Below, one piece after another: positions 8,838-16,256 of a stretch of 48,812 bases of DNA. The stretch spans positions 1-48,812 of the forward strand of contig CAMDIH010000008.1 in the NCBI GenBank assembly GCA_945898515.1, given 5' to 3'. The translations under genes were made by a program, and so were the position numbers. Origin of the DNA: Candidatus Neomicrothrix parvicella RN1. GTDB lineage: Bacteria > Actinomycetota > Acidimicrobiia > Acidimicrobiales > VFJN01. Position 1 is the stretch's first letter; the number at the start of each line of letters is the position of its first letter. The notes beneath the pieces are model-generated. The model worked only from the letters and a program-made list of their open reading frames with translations, was not told the DNA's origin and did not search any database.

Positions 8838-9605
8838 TCAGGACCAGGTGCCCCGACTGATCAGCAGGTCCTTGAGGATTTGCGGGCGGTCGGTCATGAT
8901 CCCGTCCACCCCGAGATCGAGTAGGCGGGTCATTTCGTCCGGATCATCGATCGTCCACACGTGCACCTGGATCCCGAGGCGGTGGGCGGCGGCCACGAAC
9001 CGCTTGGTGACCAGGGGGATGGGACCTTGGTGGGTGGGTACCTGCGCACAGGGTGCCAGATGGGTCCCACCTCCCGGGAGGCCCTGCGAAACCGCCACCA
9101 ACCTCGCCACCTCGCGCGGGCCCATGCTGGTGCACAGGCGAGGGCCCACCAGTGTTTTGATCTTGGCGATGCGGCGGCCACTGAAGGCGCCGACACACAC
9201 GCGATCCACGGAGTTAGTTCGGATAATGGCGGCGGCGAGCGGGGCAGCCGCATCGTCTTGCTTCGGATCGAGGTTGATGCGCACCTCCGGCCAGGTGGTG
9301 AGGACATCCTCCAAGAGCGGAATGGGCTCACGGCCGTCGACCTTGGCCTTACGCACCTCACTCCAGGGCAAGTCGGCGATGAGTCCGGTGCGATCGGTGA
9401 CCCGGTCGAGGCGGTCGTCGTGGAAGGCAACGAGGATGCCGTCGGCGGTGACATGGACGTCGGTTTCCAGATAGTGGTAGCCGAGTGACACGGCATGGTT
9501 GAACGCCGGCATCGTGTTTTCGGGAGCCTCGGAGGCACCGCCGCGATGGGCAATGGCCAACGGTCGTGCGCCGTCGAGGAAGGGGTAGTGAGATCGGGAT
9601 GCCAT
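8838..9605 (-). CDS. Glycerophosphodiester phosphodiesterase (GDPD), first of two
   Basis: A 255-residue metal-dependent enzyme that hydrolyses glycerophosphodiesters to glycerol 3-phosphate and an alcohol. AHRGGASEAPENTMPAF, ETDVHVTADG and AFHDDRLDRVTD contain the catalytic His residues and metal-binding Glu/Asp. VDGIMTDRPQ near the end is the usual barrel-closing motif. No signal peptide, so cytosolic. It starts 7 bp after the acyl-CoA synthetase stop on the same strand and is probably cotranscribed with it. A second GDPD lies at 47666-48373. Confidence 0.92.
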   Translation of the reverse strand: MASRSHYPFLDGARPLAIAHRGGASEAPENTMPAFNHAVSLGYHYLETDVHVTADGILVAFHDDRLDRVTDRTGLIADLPWSEVRKAKVDGREPIPLLEDVLTTWPEVRINLDPKQDDAAAPLAAAIIRTNSVDRVCVGAFSGRRIAKIKTLVGPRLCTSMGPREVARLVAVSQGLPGGGTHLAPCAQVPTHQGPIPLVTKRFVAAAHRLGIQVHVWTIDDPDEMTRLLDLGVDGIMTDRPQILKDLLISRGTWS

Positions 9606-9612
9606 CGGATGC

Positions 9613-11172
9613 CTAGATCGACCGTCCTGCGTCTGCCCAGTACTCGTCCTTCAGCAGTCGCTTGTACAACTTGCCGGTCGGATGCCGGGGTAGTTCGGGT
9701 CGGAAGTCAACTGAACGCGGACACTTGATGTCAGCCAGATGCTCTTGGCAATACGCGATCAACTCGCGCTCCAGCTCCGGACCGGCCGCTTCCATGGAGA
9801 TGGGTTCGACGACGGCCTTCACCTCTTCACCAAAGTCGTCGTTTGGCACGCCGAACACCGCAACGTCATTGACCTTCGGGTGCATGGCGAGCACGTTCTC
9901 CGCCTCCTGGGGGTACACGTTCACACCGCCCGCGATGATCATGTACGCCCGGCGGTCGGTTAGGTACAGGAAGTTGTCGTCGTCGAGGTAGCCCACATCA
10001 CCCAGGGTGCTCCAGCCCCGGCCCTTGGCGTCGCGCGATTCGGCTGTCTTTTTGGCGTCGTTGTGGTACTGAAAACTGGCGGCCGCCTCACCGCCGAAAT
10101 AGACGGTCCCGGGCGTACCCGTGGGGGCGTCCTCACCGTCTTCGCCCACGATGTGAATGCTCCCGAGCACGGCTGTCCCCACGGTGCCGGGGTGGGCGAG
10201 CCAATCCGTGCTGTTGCAATACACAAAACCGTTGCCCTCGGTGCCGGCGTAGTACTCGTGCACGATCGGTCCGAACCATTCGATGATGCGCAACTTGACC
10301 TCGGTGGGACAGGGAGCGGCGGCATGCACCACCACCTGTAGGGAGGTGAGGTCGTAGGCGTTGCGCACCTCTGGTGGCAGTTTCAGCATGCGAACAAACA
10401 TGGTGGGAACTACTTGGGTGAAGGTGACGCGGTGCTGTTGCACCAGGGCGAGGTATTCCTCCGGATCGAAACGCTCCATCACCACCACGGTTCCACCGAG
10501 GCGGTGGGTGGCGCGGCAGAAGCGCAGCGGGGCGGAGTGATAAAGCGGGGCGGGCGAGAGATACACGGTCGACTCGTTGGATCCAAACAATCCTTCGGCC
10601 AACCCGGCGACGCTGTCGTTGCCCTCGCCCAGCGGGGCGCCGGGCAGCGGCACCTTTACCCCTTTGGGCCGACCGGTGGTGCCGGAGCTGTAGAGCATGT
10701 CCTGTCCCTCGACCCGGTCTTCTTCCAGCGGGTCGGCGGAATGGGTGGCGATGCTGGCTTCGTAGGATTCGTAGCCTGCCGCGGTGCCATCGAGCATCAA
10801 GCGGAGTTTCACCGAGGGCATCAACGCCTGCAGTTCGTTGGCTTGTTCGGCTTTGTGGCGGGAGGTGATGAACCCCTGCGCTCCGCAGTCCTCGATGATG
10901 TAGGCCATCTCCTCGGTGGTGAGGCGGGAACTCATGGCGGTGTAGTAGAGGCCGGCGTAGTGGCAGCCCCACATCACGCTGAGGAAGTGGGGGTGATTCT
11001 CCAAGCAGAGCGCGATGTGGTCGCCCGGTTGCAGGCCGGCAGAGCGCAGGACCCTGGAGAGGCGGTTGGCCTCCGCATCAACCTGGGCGTAGGTAATGAT
11101 CTCGCCGCTGCCGGCCATGATGACGGCCGGCTTTTCGGGGTGGGTGGCGGCGAAGGTTCCAGGGAAGCGCAT
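9613..11172 (-). CDS. Acyl-CoA synthetase / AMP-dependent ligase
   Basis: A 519-residue adenylate-forming enzyme that activates a carboxylic acid to its CoA thioester. The AMP-binding loop YSSGTTGRPKGVKV, the motif STLGDVGYLDDDNFLYLTDR, the hinge IIAGGVNVYPQEAE and the C-terminal lysine motif PRHPTGKLYKR are all present, so it should be active. The family (FadD-like medium/long-chain) fits the crotonase and acyl-CoA dehydrogenase nearby; exact chain length is unknown. TAGGTT 6 nt upstream of the ATG suggests a leaderless transcript. Confidence 0.92.
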   Translation of the reverse strand: MRFPGTFAATHPEKPAVIMAGSGEIITYAQVDAEANRLSRVLRSAGLQPGDHIALCLENHPHFLSVMWGCHYAGLYYTAMSSRLTTEEMAYIIEDCGAQGFITSRHKAEQANELQALMPSVKLRLMLDGTAAGYESYEASIATHSADPLEEDRVEGQDMLYSSGTTGRPKGVKVPLPGAPLGEGNDSVAGLAEGLFGSNESTVYLSPAPLYHSAPLRFCRATHRLGGTVVVMERFDPEEYLALVQQHRVTFTQVVPTMFVRMLKLPPEVRNAYDLTSLQVVVHAAAPCPTEVKLRIIEWFGPIVHEYYAGTEGNGFVYCNSTDWLAHPGTVGTAVLGSIHIVGEDGEDAPTGTPGTVYFGGEAAASFQYHNDAKKTAESRDAKGRGWSTLGDVGYLDDDNFLYLTDRRAYMIIAGGVNVYPQEAENVLAMHPKVNDVAVFGVPNDDFGEEVKAVVEPISMEAAGPELERELIAYCQEHLADIKCPRSVDFRPELPRHPTGKLYKRLLKDEYWADAGRSI

Positions 11173-11178
11173 CTCTGG

Positions 11179-11197
11179 AACCTATCGCCGGTAGCCT
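11179..11197. promoter_or_regulatory. Two divergent leaderless promoters (acyl-CoA synthetase / SirB1-like)
   Basis: Minus-strand TAGGTT at 11179-11184 lies 6 nt before the ATG at 11172. Plus-strand TAGCCT at 11192-11197 lies 6 nt before the GTG at 11204. The two start codons are only 31 bp apart, so the whole regulatory space is this short interval. Confidence 0.55.
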
Positions 11198-11203
11198 GAT
11201 GAG

Positions 11204-11971
11204 GTGGCCGAAGATCCGACCGCCGAGTTTGCGGCCCTCATGGCCCGAACGGACGAAGCGGTGCCGCTCGACGAGGCGCTCTTCCTGATCGCCGCCCATG
11301 CCACCCCAGGGCTGGATCGTCTGGCCGAACGGGCGCGCCTGGACCGTCTGGCCGCTGGTGTCACCGTCGGCTCGCTGGCGGGGTTACGGGCCCGGCTCTT
11401 CGATGAGGTTGGATTTCGTGGTGATCGGGATACCTATTACGACCCACAGAACTCGATGCTGCCTGCGGTGGTGGAGCGTCGGCAGGGGATTCCGATCACC
11501 TTGGCGGCGGTGGTCATGGAGGTAGGGCGGCGTTGTGGTGTGATCCTGGAAGGGGTGGCGATGCCCGGGCATTTCCTGCTGCGGCGGCCTCACGAAGTTG
11601 ACCGGTACATCGACGCATTCAACGGCGGTCGGGAACTGGACACGGCCGGCTGTGGAGACCTTTTTCACCAGTTGCAACCGGGGGTGCCCTTCTCGGCTGA
11701 TCTTCTTGGTACCGCGACGCCCGAGATGATGGTGGAACGCGTGTTGAGGAATCTGGCGGAGGCGTACCGTCGGTCGGGAGATCGGCACGGCCTTTGCTGG
11801 TCGCTGAACTTGGCGCTGTGCCTTCCCTCCGCCACGGATCGACAACGGCGCGAGTTGGGGGTGCTGCTGGGGGCGTCGGGGCGCTTCGACGAAGGGGCCG
11901 TGGTGTTGGATGCATCCATGGATGAACGCGACCACCGGGCCGCCGCCCGCTTACGGGCTCGCCTCAATTGA
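11204..11971 (+). CDS. SirB1-family (transglutaminase-like) protein
   Basis: A 255-residue protein. The central motif LPAVVERRQGIPITLAAVVM followed by EVGRRCG and GVAMPGHFLLR is the signature of the SirB1 N-terminal family, a transglutaminase-like fold with no well-established biochemical role in bacteria. The C-terminal third is helical and TPR-like (VLRNLAEAYRRSGD, LCWSLNLAL), as in other family members. GTG start chosen because it lies 6 nt after TAGCCT. Its function cannot be deduced from the neighbours. Confidence 0.82.
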   Translation: MAEDPTAEFAALMARTDEAVPLDEALFLIAAHATPGLDRLAERARLDRLAAGVTVGSLAGLRARLFDEVGFRGDRDTYYDPQNSMLPAVVERRQGIPITLAAVVMEVGRRCGVILEGVAMPGHFLLRRPHEVDRYIDAFNGGRELDTAGCGDLFHQLQPGVPFSADLLGTATPEMMVERVLRNLAEAYRRSGDRHGLCWSLNLALCLPSATDRQRRELGVLLGASGRFDEGAVVLDASMDERDHRAAARLRARLN

Positions 11972-11984
11972 CCAGCGTAGGAAG

Positions 11985-12008
11985 CTTGACCTGCGGGTCA
12001 AGTAAGAT
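11985..12008 (+). promoter_or_regulatory. Perfect palindrome and -10 element of the acyl-CoA dehydrogenase gene
   Basis: CTTGACCTGCGGGTCAAG (11985-12002) is a perfect 7-bp inverted repeat with a 4-nt centre. It directly abuts TAAGAT (12003-12008), which lies 6 nt before the GTG at 12015. A repressor bound here would block the -10 region. The embedded TTGACC is too close (11 nt) to the hexamer to be its -35. Confidence 0.5.
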
Positions 12009-12014
12009 GCGGTG

Positions 12015-13217
12015 GTGACCACGCTTGATGTTGCTGCGCCCGGAACCGACGAAGCCACGGTGCTCGCTCTATGTGAAGCGTTGCTGGCGGAGTTTCCGCC
12101 CCAAGACACCGATGTCGCCACCTTCCTCGGGCGGCAGTTCGATCTTGGTCTGGGTTGGGTTCATTTCCCGGTGGGCCAGGGGGGTCTGGGCCTGTCGCCC
12201 CGATTGCAACGCACGATCAACGAGACCTTGCTGGCCGCTGAGGCTCCGATCGCCGCCTACCGAAACATCATTGGGCACGGTATGGGGGCGCCCACCATCG
12301 TGACCCACGGCTCGGCGGCGCAAAAGGATCGCTATCTCCGTCCACTCTTCACCGGGGAGGAGATCTGGTGTCAGCTTTTCTCCGAGCCGGGTGCCGGGTC
12401 GGACGTCGCGAGCCTCGCCACCAAGGCCGTGCGCGACGGTGATGAGTGGATCATCAACGGGCAGAAAGTGTGGACCACCTTGGCGCACCTGGCGCGGTGG
12501 GGGATGTTGGTGGCCCGCACCGACCCCGAGGCACCAAAGCATAAGGGCATGACCTATTTCGTGGTGGACATGCACGGTCCTGGTGTGGAGGTTCGTCCCC
12601 TCTTTCAACTCACCGGTGAGGCCGAGTTCAACGAGGTGTACTTCACCGACGCGCGGATCCCTGATGCGGAGCGGTTGAGCGATGTAGGGGAAGGGTGGGG
12701 TGTGACCCTCACCACCTTGATGAACGAACGGGTGGCTATCGGTGGCGGCATTCCGGCTAAGGGTTCGGGGTTCATCGGCGAGGCCGTGCGCCTTTTCGTG
12801 GCCCACGGATCTGATCCGGTGAGGCGTGATCCGCTCATGCGCCTGTGGGCCCGGGCCGAGGTGCTGCGCCTCACCAATATCCGGGCCAGCCAGAAGCGAG
12901 CCATGGGCGATCCCGGCCCGGAGGGGTCGATCGGCAAGGCGCTGTCGGCCGAACTGAATAAGGACATTACGGCGTTCATGATGGGCATGATGGGGGCCGA
13001 GGCGATGCTCAAGCCGGAGGGCTATCCGATGCAGCGGGCCACCCACGCCATGCGGTGGGGAAGCCCTCAGCAGGCATTCCTTCGGACCCGTGCCAACTCC
13101 ATTGAGGGCGGTACCACCGAGATCACCAAGAACATCATGGGTGAGCGGGTGCTCGGCCTCCCCGGCGACGTGCGCACCGACAAGGTGTTGCCGTGGGCGC
13201 AGGTACCGCGCAACTAG
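12015..13217 (+). CDS. Acyl-CoA dehydrogenase
   Basis: A flavoenzyme of about 400 residues that introduces the alpha-beta double bond in acyl-CoA. QLFSEPGAGSDVASL (FAD/substrate region), GQKVWTTLAH and the C-terminal SIEGGTTEITKNIMGERVLGLP, which carries the usual catalytic Glu region, are typical. Two adjacent GTG codons (12012 and 12015) are possible starts; 12015 is preferred because it lies 6 nt from the TAAGAT hexamer, the spacing seen at other leaderless genes here. Together with the crotonase and synthetase it could form a fatty-acid or similar oxidation route. Substrate unknown. Confidence 0.93.
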   Translation: MTTLDVAAPGTDEATVLALCEALLAEFPPQDTDVATFLGRQFDLGLGWVHFPVGQGGLGLSPRLQRTINETLLAAEAPIAAYRNIIGHGMGAPTIVTHGSAAQKDRYLRPLFTGEEIWCQLFSEPGAGSDVASLATKAVRDGDEWIINGQKVWTTLAHLARWGMLVARTDPEAPKHKGMTYFVVDMHGPGVEVRPLFQLTGEAEFNEVYFTDARIPDAERLSDVGEGWGVTLTTLMNERVAIGGGIPAKGSGFIGEAVRLFVAHGSDPVRRDPLMRLWARAEVLRLTNIRASQKRAMGDPGPEGSIGKALSAELNKDITAFMMGMMGAEAMLKPEGYPMQRATHAMRWGSPQQAFLRTRANSIEGGTTEITKNIMGERVLGLPGDVRTDKVLPWAQVPRN

Positions 13218-13235
13218 GGGGGAAGCGCACCAACG

Positions 13236-13808
13236 CTAGAGAGCGCGGCGGTGGGGTGTTTCGTTGAGTGAACCGATACTTCGCTCGCCGGTGCTGGCCG
13301 CCATGACGCGACTCACACTGGTGTAGCCCGGCAGGAAGAACAGGGGCTCATCAATGTGGAGCACGTGTCCGGCGTAGGCGTTGATCACGCCGCCGTGGCA
13401 GACCACCGCCACGCGTTGGCCCCCGTGGGCCCCGATGATGCGTTCCATAGCGGCCACCACTTCCTCGCGGAAGTGCTCAGGCCGCTCGGGGAGTTCGTAC
13501 CAGCGGGGGTCGTTGGCCGCTTTGAGTTCCTCGATGGGTATGTAACTGGACGCGTCTCGGTCGAACTCGGCGAGGTGGTCCTCAATGGTGATGGGAAGCG
13601 AGAGGGCCATCGCCAGCGGCGCAGCGGTTTCCCTTGCCCGTCGCATCGGACTGCACCAGATGGCGTCGATCCGCTCGGGGGCCAGCCAGGTGACGAGATC
13701 GTTGGCCTGGCGCAGGCCGAGGTCGGCCAACGCCGGGTCGGCCGGGCCCGTGGTGTCGCCTTCGTCAACCCGTAGCGGGAGTCCATGGCGGATAAGGAGC
13801 AACTCCAT
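13236..13808 (-). CDS. Histidine phosphatase family protein (phosphoglycerate mutase-like)
   Basis: A 190-residue protein with the LLIRHGLP phosphohistidine motif at the N-terminus, CSPMRRARETA and VCHGGVIN carrying the second catalytic His. These are the core residues of the dPGM/histidine-phosphatase superfamily, which includes sugar-phosphate and other small-molecule phosphatases. Length and lack of the mutase insert suggest a phosphatase. It is divergent from the alpha/beta hydrolase gene, with 27 bp between start codons. Substrate unknown. Confidence 0.9.
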   Translation of the reverse strand: MELLLIRHGLPLRVDEGDTTGPADPALADLGLRQANDLVTWLAPERIDAIWCSPMRRARETAAPLAMALSLPITIEDHLAEFDRDASSYIPIEELKAANDPRWYELPERPEHFREEVVAAMERIIGAHGGQRVAVVCHGGVINAYAGHVLHIDEPLFFLPGYTSVSRVMAASTGERSIGSLNETPHRRAL

Positions 13809-13821
13809 AGCGTGAGCGTTC

Positions 13822-13827
13822 TAGCGT
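13822..13827 (+). promoter_or_regulatory. Candidate -10 element (TAGCGT) of the alpha/beta hydrolase gene
   Basis: TAGCGT lies 8 nt before the ATG at 13836. This supports that ATG over an in-frame one at 13785 that lies within the divergent phosphatase gene. Confidence 0.45.
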
Positions 13828-13835
13828 GTGGCGCC

Positions 13836-14600
13836 ATGGGGCACCTCTTCGTCACTGAGCATGGGGGTTCCCCCGGGGCGTTGCGGGTGGTGTGCGTGCA
13901 CGGATCCTTGGACCGCTCCGCCGCCTTCGCCCGCACTGGCCGTCTCTTGGCCGACTTCCGCGTGGTTCGCTACGACCGGCGTGGCTACGGCCGCTCATTG
14001 GCAGCGGGGCCCAGCGATCGCTTCGACGATCAGGTCGATGATCTGGCGGAGATCGTGGGGGAGACGCCCTCGGTGCTGGTTGGACACAGCCTTGGAGGGG
14101 TGGTGGCGCTGGCCTTCGCTCAACGCCACCCCGGCCTGACTCTTTCGGTGGTGGCCTATGAGGCACCGATGCCCTGGGATGCATCCTGGCCGTCGCTGAC
14201 CGCCGGCAGCGCGGCCATGAGTGCTGAAGTCGATCCGGCTGATGCCGCCGAGCGATTCATGCGGCGCATGATCGGTGACCAACGCTGGGAGGCCCTCCCC
14301 GTCGGCACCCGCCAGCAACGACGAGCCGAAGGTCCGGCGCTCGTGGCCGAGTTACGGGCGGTACGGGCACCGGGCCCGGCTCCCTATGTGGCAGAAGGAC
14401 TGGTCATTCCGGTGGTGGCGGCCCACGGCACCGAGTCGGCTCCCCACCACCAGGCCGGCACCCGCCACCTCGCCGAACGGGCCCCGAAGGGCGAACTACA
14501 CGTGGTGGAGGGCGCGGGTCATGGTGTGACCCTCACGCACCCAGGGGCGCTGGCCGACCTGACCCGGCGCGCCGTCGCGCTCGTCGAACCACCGGGCTAG
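13836..14600 (+). CDS. Alpha/beta hydrolase
   Basis: A 254-residue single-domain hydrolase. VVCVHGSLDRSA supplies the oxyanion HG motif, VGHSLGGVVAL is the nucleophile elbow (GxSxG), and VVEGAGHGVTLTHPG supplies the catalytic His. It has no signal peptide. The substrate could be an ester, epoxide or thioester; nothing nearby decides this. Its stop overlaps the stop of the small membrane protein gene on the other strand by 4 bp. Confidence 0.88.
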   Translation: MGHLFVTEHGGSPGALRVVCVHGSLDRSAAFARTGRLLADFRVVRYDRRGYGRSLAAGPSDRFDDQVDDLAEIVGETPSVLVGHSLGGVVALAFAQRHPGLTLSVVAYEAPMPWDASWPSLTAGSAAMSAEVDPADAAERFMRRMIGDQRWEALPVGTRQQRRAEGPALVAELRAVRAPGPAPYVAEGLVIPVVAAHGTESAPHHQAGTRHLAERAPKGELHVVEGAGHGVTLTHPGALADLTRRAVALVEPPG

Positions 14601-14860
14601 CTCCCCTCGTCGGCGGAGCAGGCGGGCACGGTGATCTCCTGGTCGACCACAACGCACGCACAGGTGCGGGCACAAGTCCGCAACGGGGTTTGGTTGAAGT
14701 AAACGAACGCGGCCACCGCGGCCAGTACCGCCAGGACCATGAGCCGAATGGCCGTTTTAGCGATCAAGCGGAAGAGCACCGTGGCCACCATCAGCGTTGT
14801 GGCCACCCCCGCGGCCGGGAGATGGTCGTTCAACAACGAAGGAATCGCTGCCAGAGACAT
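14597..14860 (-). CDS. Small membrane protein with a Cys-rich tail
   Basis: An 87-residue protein I do not recognise. Residues about 18-55 are hydrophobic (GVATTLMVATVLF, then LMVLAVLAAVAAFVYF), giving one or two membrane helices. The tail has Cys at 63, 67, 69 and 81 (RTCARTCAC, then PAC), which could bind metal or form disulfides. TACCCT 7 nt before the ATG gives a leaderless promoter that partly overlaps that of the divergent patatin gene. The promoter and the clean hydrophobic pattern are the evidence that it is a real gene. Confidence 0.6.
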   Translation of the reverse strand: MSLAAIPSLLNDHLPAAGVATTLMVATVLFRLIAKTAIRLMVLAVLAAVAAFVYFNQTPLRTCARTCACVVVDQEITVPACSADEGS

Positions 14861-14867
14861 TGGGGCG

Positions 14868-14877
14868 AGGGTACCGT
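14868..14877. promoter_or_regulatory. Overlapping divergent -10 elements
   Basis: The palindromic GGTACC core gives TACCCT on the minus strand (14868-14873, 7 nt from the ATG at 14860) and TACCGT on the plus strand (14872-14877, 9 nt from the ATG at 14887). The two hexamers share 2 bp, so polymerase binding should be mutually exclusive. Confidence 0.5.
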
Positions 14878-14886
14878 GAGAAAGGT

Positions 14887-15807
14887 ATGGGCAAGTTACG
14901 AGACCTTCTCCGTCGGCGGAGCGGACCGGTGGCCCTGGTGCTGTCGGGGGGTGGCAACCAGGGCGCCGTGCAGGTGGGGATGTTGCGCTCCCTGGTGGAG
15001 CACGAGATTCACCCGGAGCTGGTGCTCGGTTGCTCCATCGGGGCGATCAACGGAGCGGTGTACGCGCAGGATCCCACCCTCCAGGGTGTCGAACGCCTCG
15101 AGGAGATTTGGCGAGGACTCGATACCGCCGGGTTCGTGCCCTCGGGCTGGCTTCCCCACGCCATTGCCCTAGCCCGACGAGGTGAATCCATCGACACCAA
15201 CGATGGGCTGCGAGGGATGCTGGAGGGGATCCTGCGGCACGACACCTTCGATGAGTTGGCCGTACGTTTCCAGTGTGTCGCCACCGACGTGGTCGGGGTA
15301 CGGGAAGCGTGGTTTTCCAATGGCCCCCTCGTAAATCCCCTGTTGGCATCGGCGGCCATGCCCGCAGTGTTGCCATCGGTGGTGATCGATGGGGTTCGCT
15401 ACCTCGATGGCGCCATCGTGAATGATGTGCCGATCAGTCGGGCGGTGGAACTGGGCGCTCGCACGATCTACGTCTTGCATTGCGGCACCATCGACCGCCC
15501 TCGCCCCGAGCCGAAACGACCGTTCGATGTTGCGGTGCAGGCCTATTGGCTGGCCCGCCACCATCGCTTCAAACGCGACCTCGAGCACCTGCCGTCGGAG
15601 GTGGAGGCGATTGTGCTTCCTACGGGCACCACCCAAACGCTGCGCTTCAACGACTTCACCCACAGTGAGGACATGATGGCCCGTTCCTATGCCGCGACCG
15701 ACGCCTTTCTCGATGGATTCGTTGATGACAATGGCCCGATGCCGAGCGACGCTCGGCCCCGGGGCGCAGCGAGCACGGAACACGGTCTTACGCCGACCGA
15801 TCGGTAG
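14887..15807 (+). CDS. Patatin-like phospholipase family protein
   Basis: A 306-residue protein with the patatin catalytic dyad. The oxyanion loop GGGNQGA is near residues 21-27, the nucleophile elbow GCSIGAING places Ser at about 50, and LDGAIVNDVP places the Asp of DGA at about 174. It would hydrolyse acyl esters of phospholipids or related lipids. There is no signal peptide. The ATG at 14887 was chosen because the conserved domain begins within 15 residues; an earlier in-frame ATG at 14797 lies inside the divergent gene. Confidence 0.9.
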   Translation: MGKLRDLLRRRSGPVALVLSGGGNQGAVQVGMLRSLVEHEIHPELVLGCSIGAINGAVYAQDPTLQGVERLEEIWRGLDTAGFVPSGWLPHAIALARRGESIDTNDGLRGMLEGILRHDTFDELAVRFQCVATDVVGVREAWFSNGPLVNPLLASAAMPAVLPSVVIDGVRYLDGAIVNDVPISRAVELGARTIYVLHCGTIDRPRPEPKRPFDVAVQAYWLARHHRFKRDLEHLPSEVEAIVLPTGTTQTLRFNDFTHSEDMMARSYAATDAFLDGFVDDNGPMPSDARPRGAASTEHGLTPTDR

Positions 15808-15810
15808 GGT
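15805..15810 (+). promoter_or_regulatory. Candidate -10 element (TAGGGT) of the DUF3151 gene
   Basis: TAGGGT lies 7 nt before the ATG at 15818 and overlaps the stop codon of the patatin gene. It supports the shorter start. Confidence 0.5.
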
Positions 15811-15817
15811 GCGGCCC

Positions 15818-16249
15818 ATGGCTGACGTAACCCTCACCCCATCTGGTCCCCCCGAGACGGTGTTGGACGCCGAACCCGATGAGCGCCTCCGGGCCTTGTC
15901 CGACGCTCTGGCGCTCGATGAGGGGGATCGCCGTGCCGCCATTGCGGCGACCGTGGCGCAATGGCCGCGTTTTCTCGACGGTTGGGCGCGGCTCGGCGAC
16001 GCCGGACGGGATGTGATCGAGGCGTACTCGGCCTACCGAGTGGGGTATCACCGGGGATTGGATCGATTGCGAGCCAACGGGTGGCGCGGCAGTGGGTACG
16101 TCCGCTGGGAGCATGAGTCCAATCGTGGATTCCTGCGGGCTCTCGCCGGACTCCAGCGCACCGCCGCCGAAATCGGCGAGACCGATGAGGCGGAGCGATG
16201 CGCCCATTTCCTCCGGCAACTCGACCCCACCTGGCCGCCGGCGCCGTAG
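15818..16249 (+). CDS. DUF3151 family protein
   Basis: A 143-residue protein of a family conserved in actinobacteria with no known function. The motif YSAYRVGYHRGLDRLRANGW followed by HESNRGFLRALAGLQ and GETDEAERCAHFLRQLDP matches the family core closely. It is soluble, helical and lacks signal or membrane segments. The start was set by the -10 hexamer 7 nt upstream. The next gene starts 7 bp after its stop, so the two are probably cotranscribed. Confidence 0.88.
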   Translation: MADVTLTPSGPPETVLDAEPDERLRALSDALALDEGDRRAAIAATVAQWPRFLDGWARLGDAGRDVIEAYSAYRVGYHRGLDRLRANGWRGSGYVRWEHESNRGFLRALAGLQRTAAEIGETDEAERCAHFLRQLDPTWPPAP

Positions 16250-16256
16250 CCATCGC

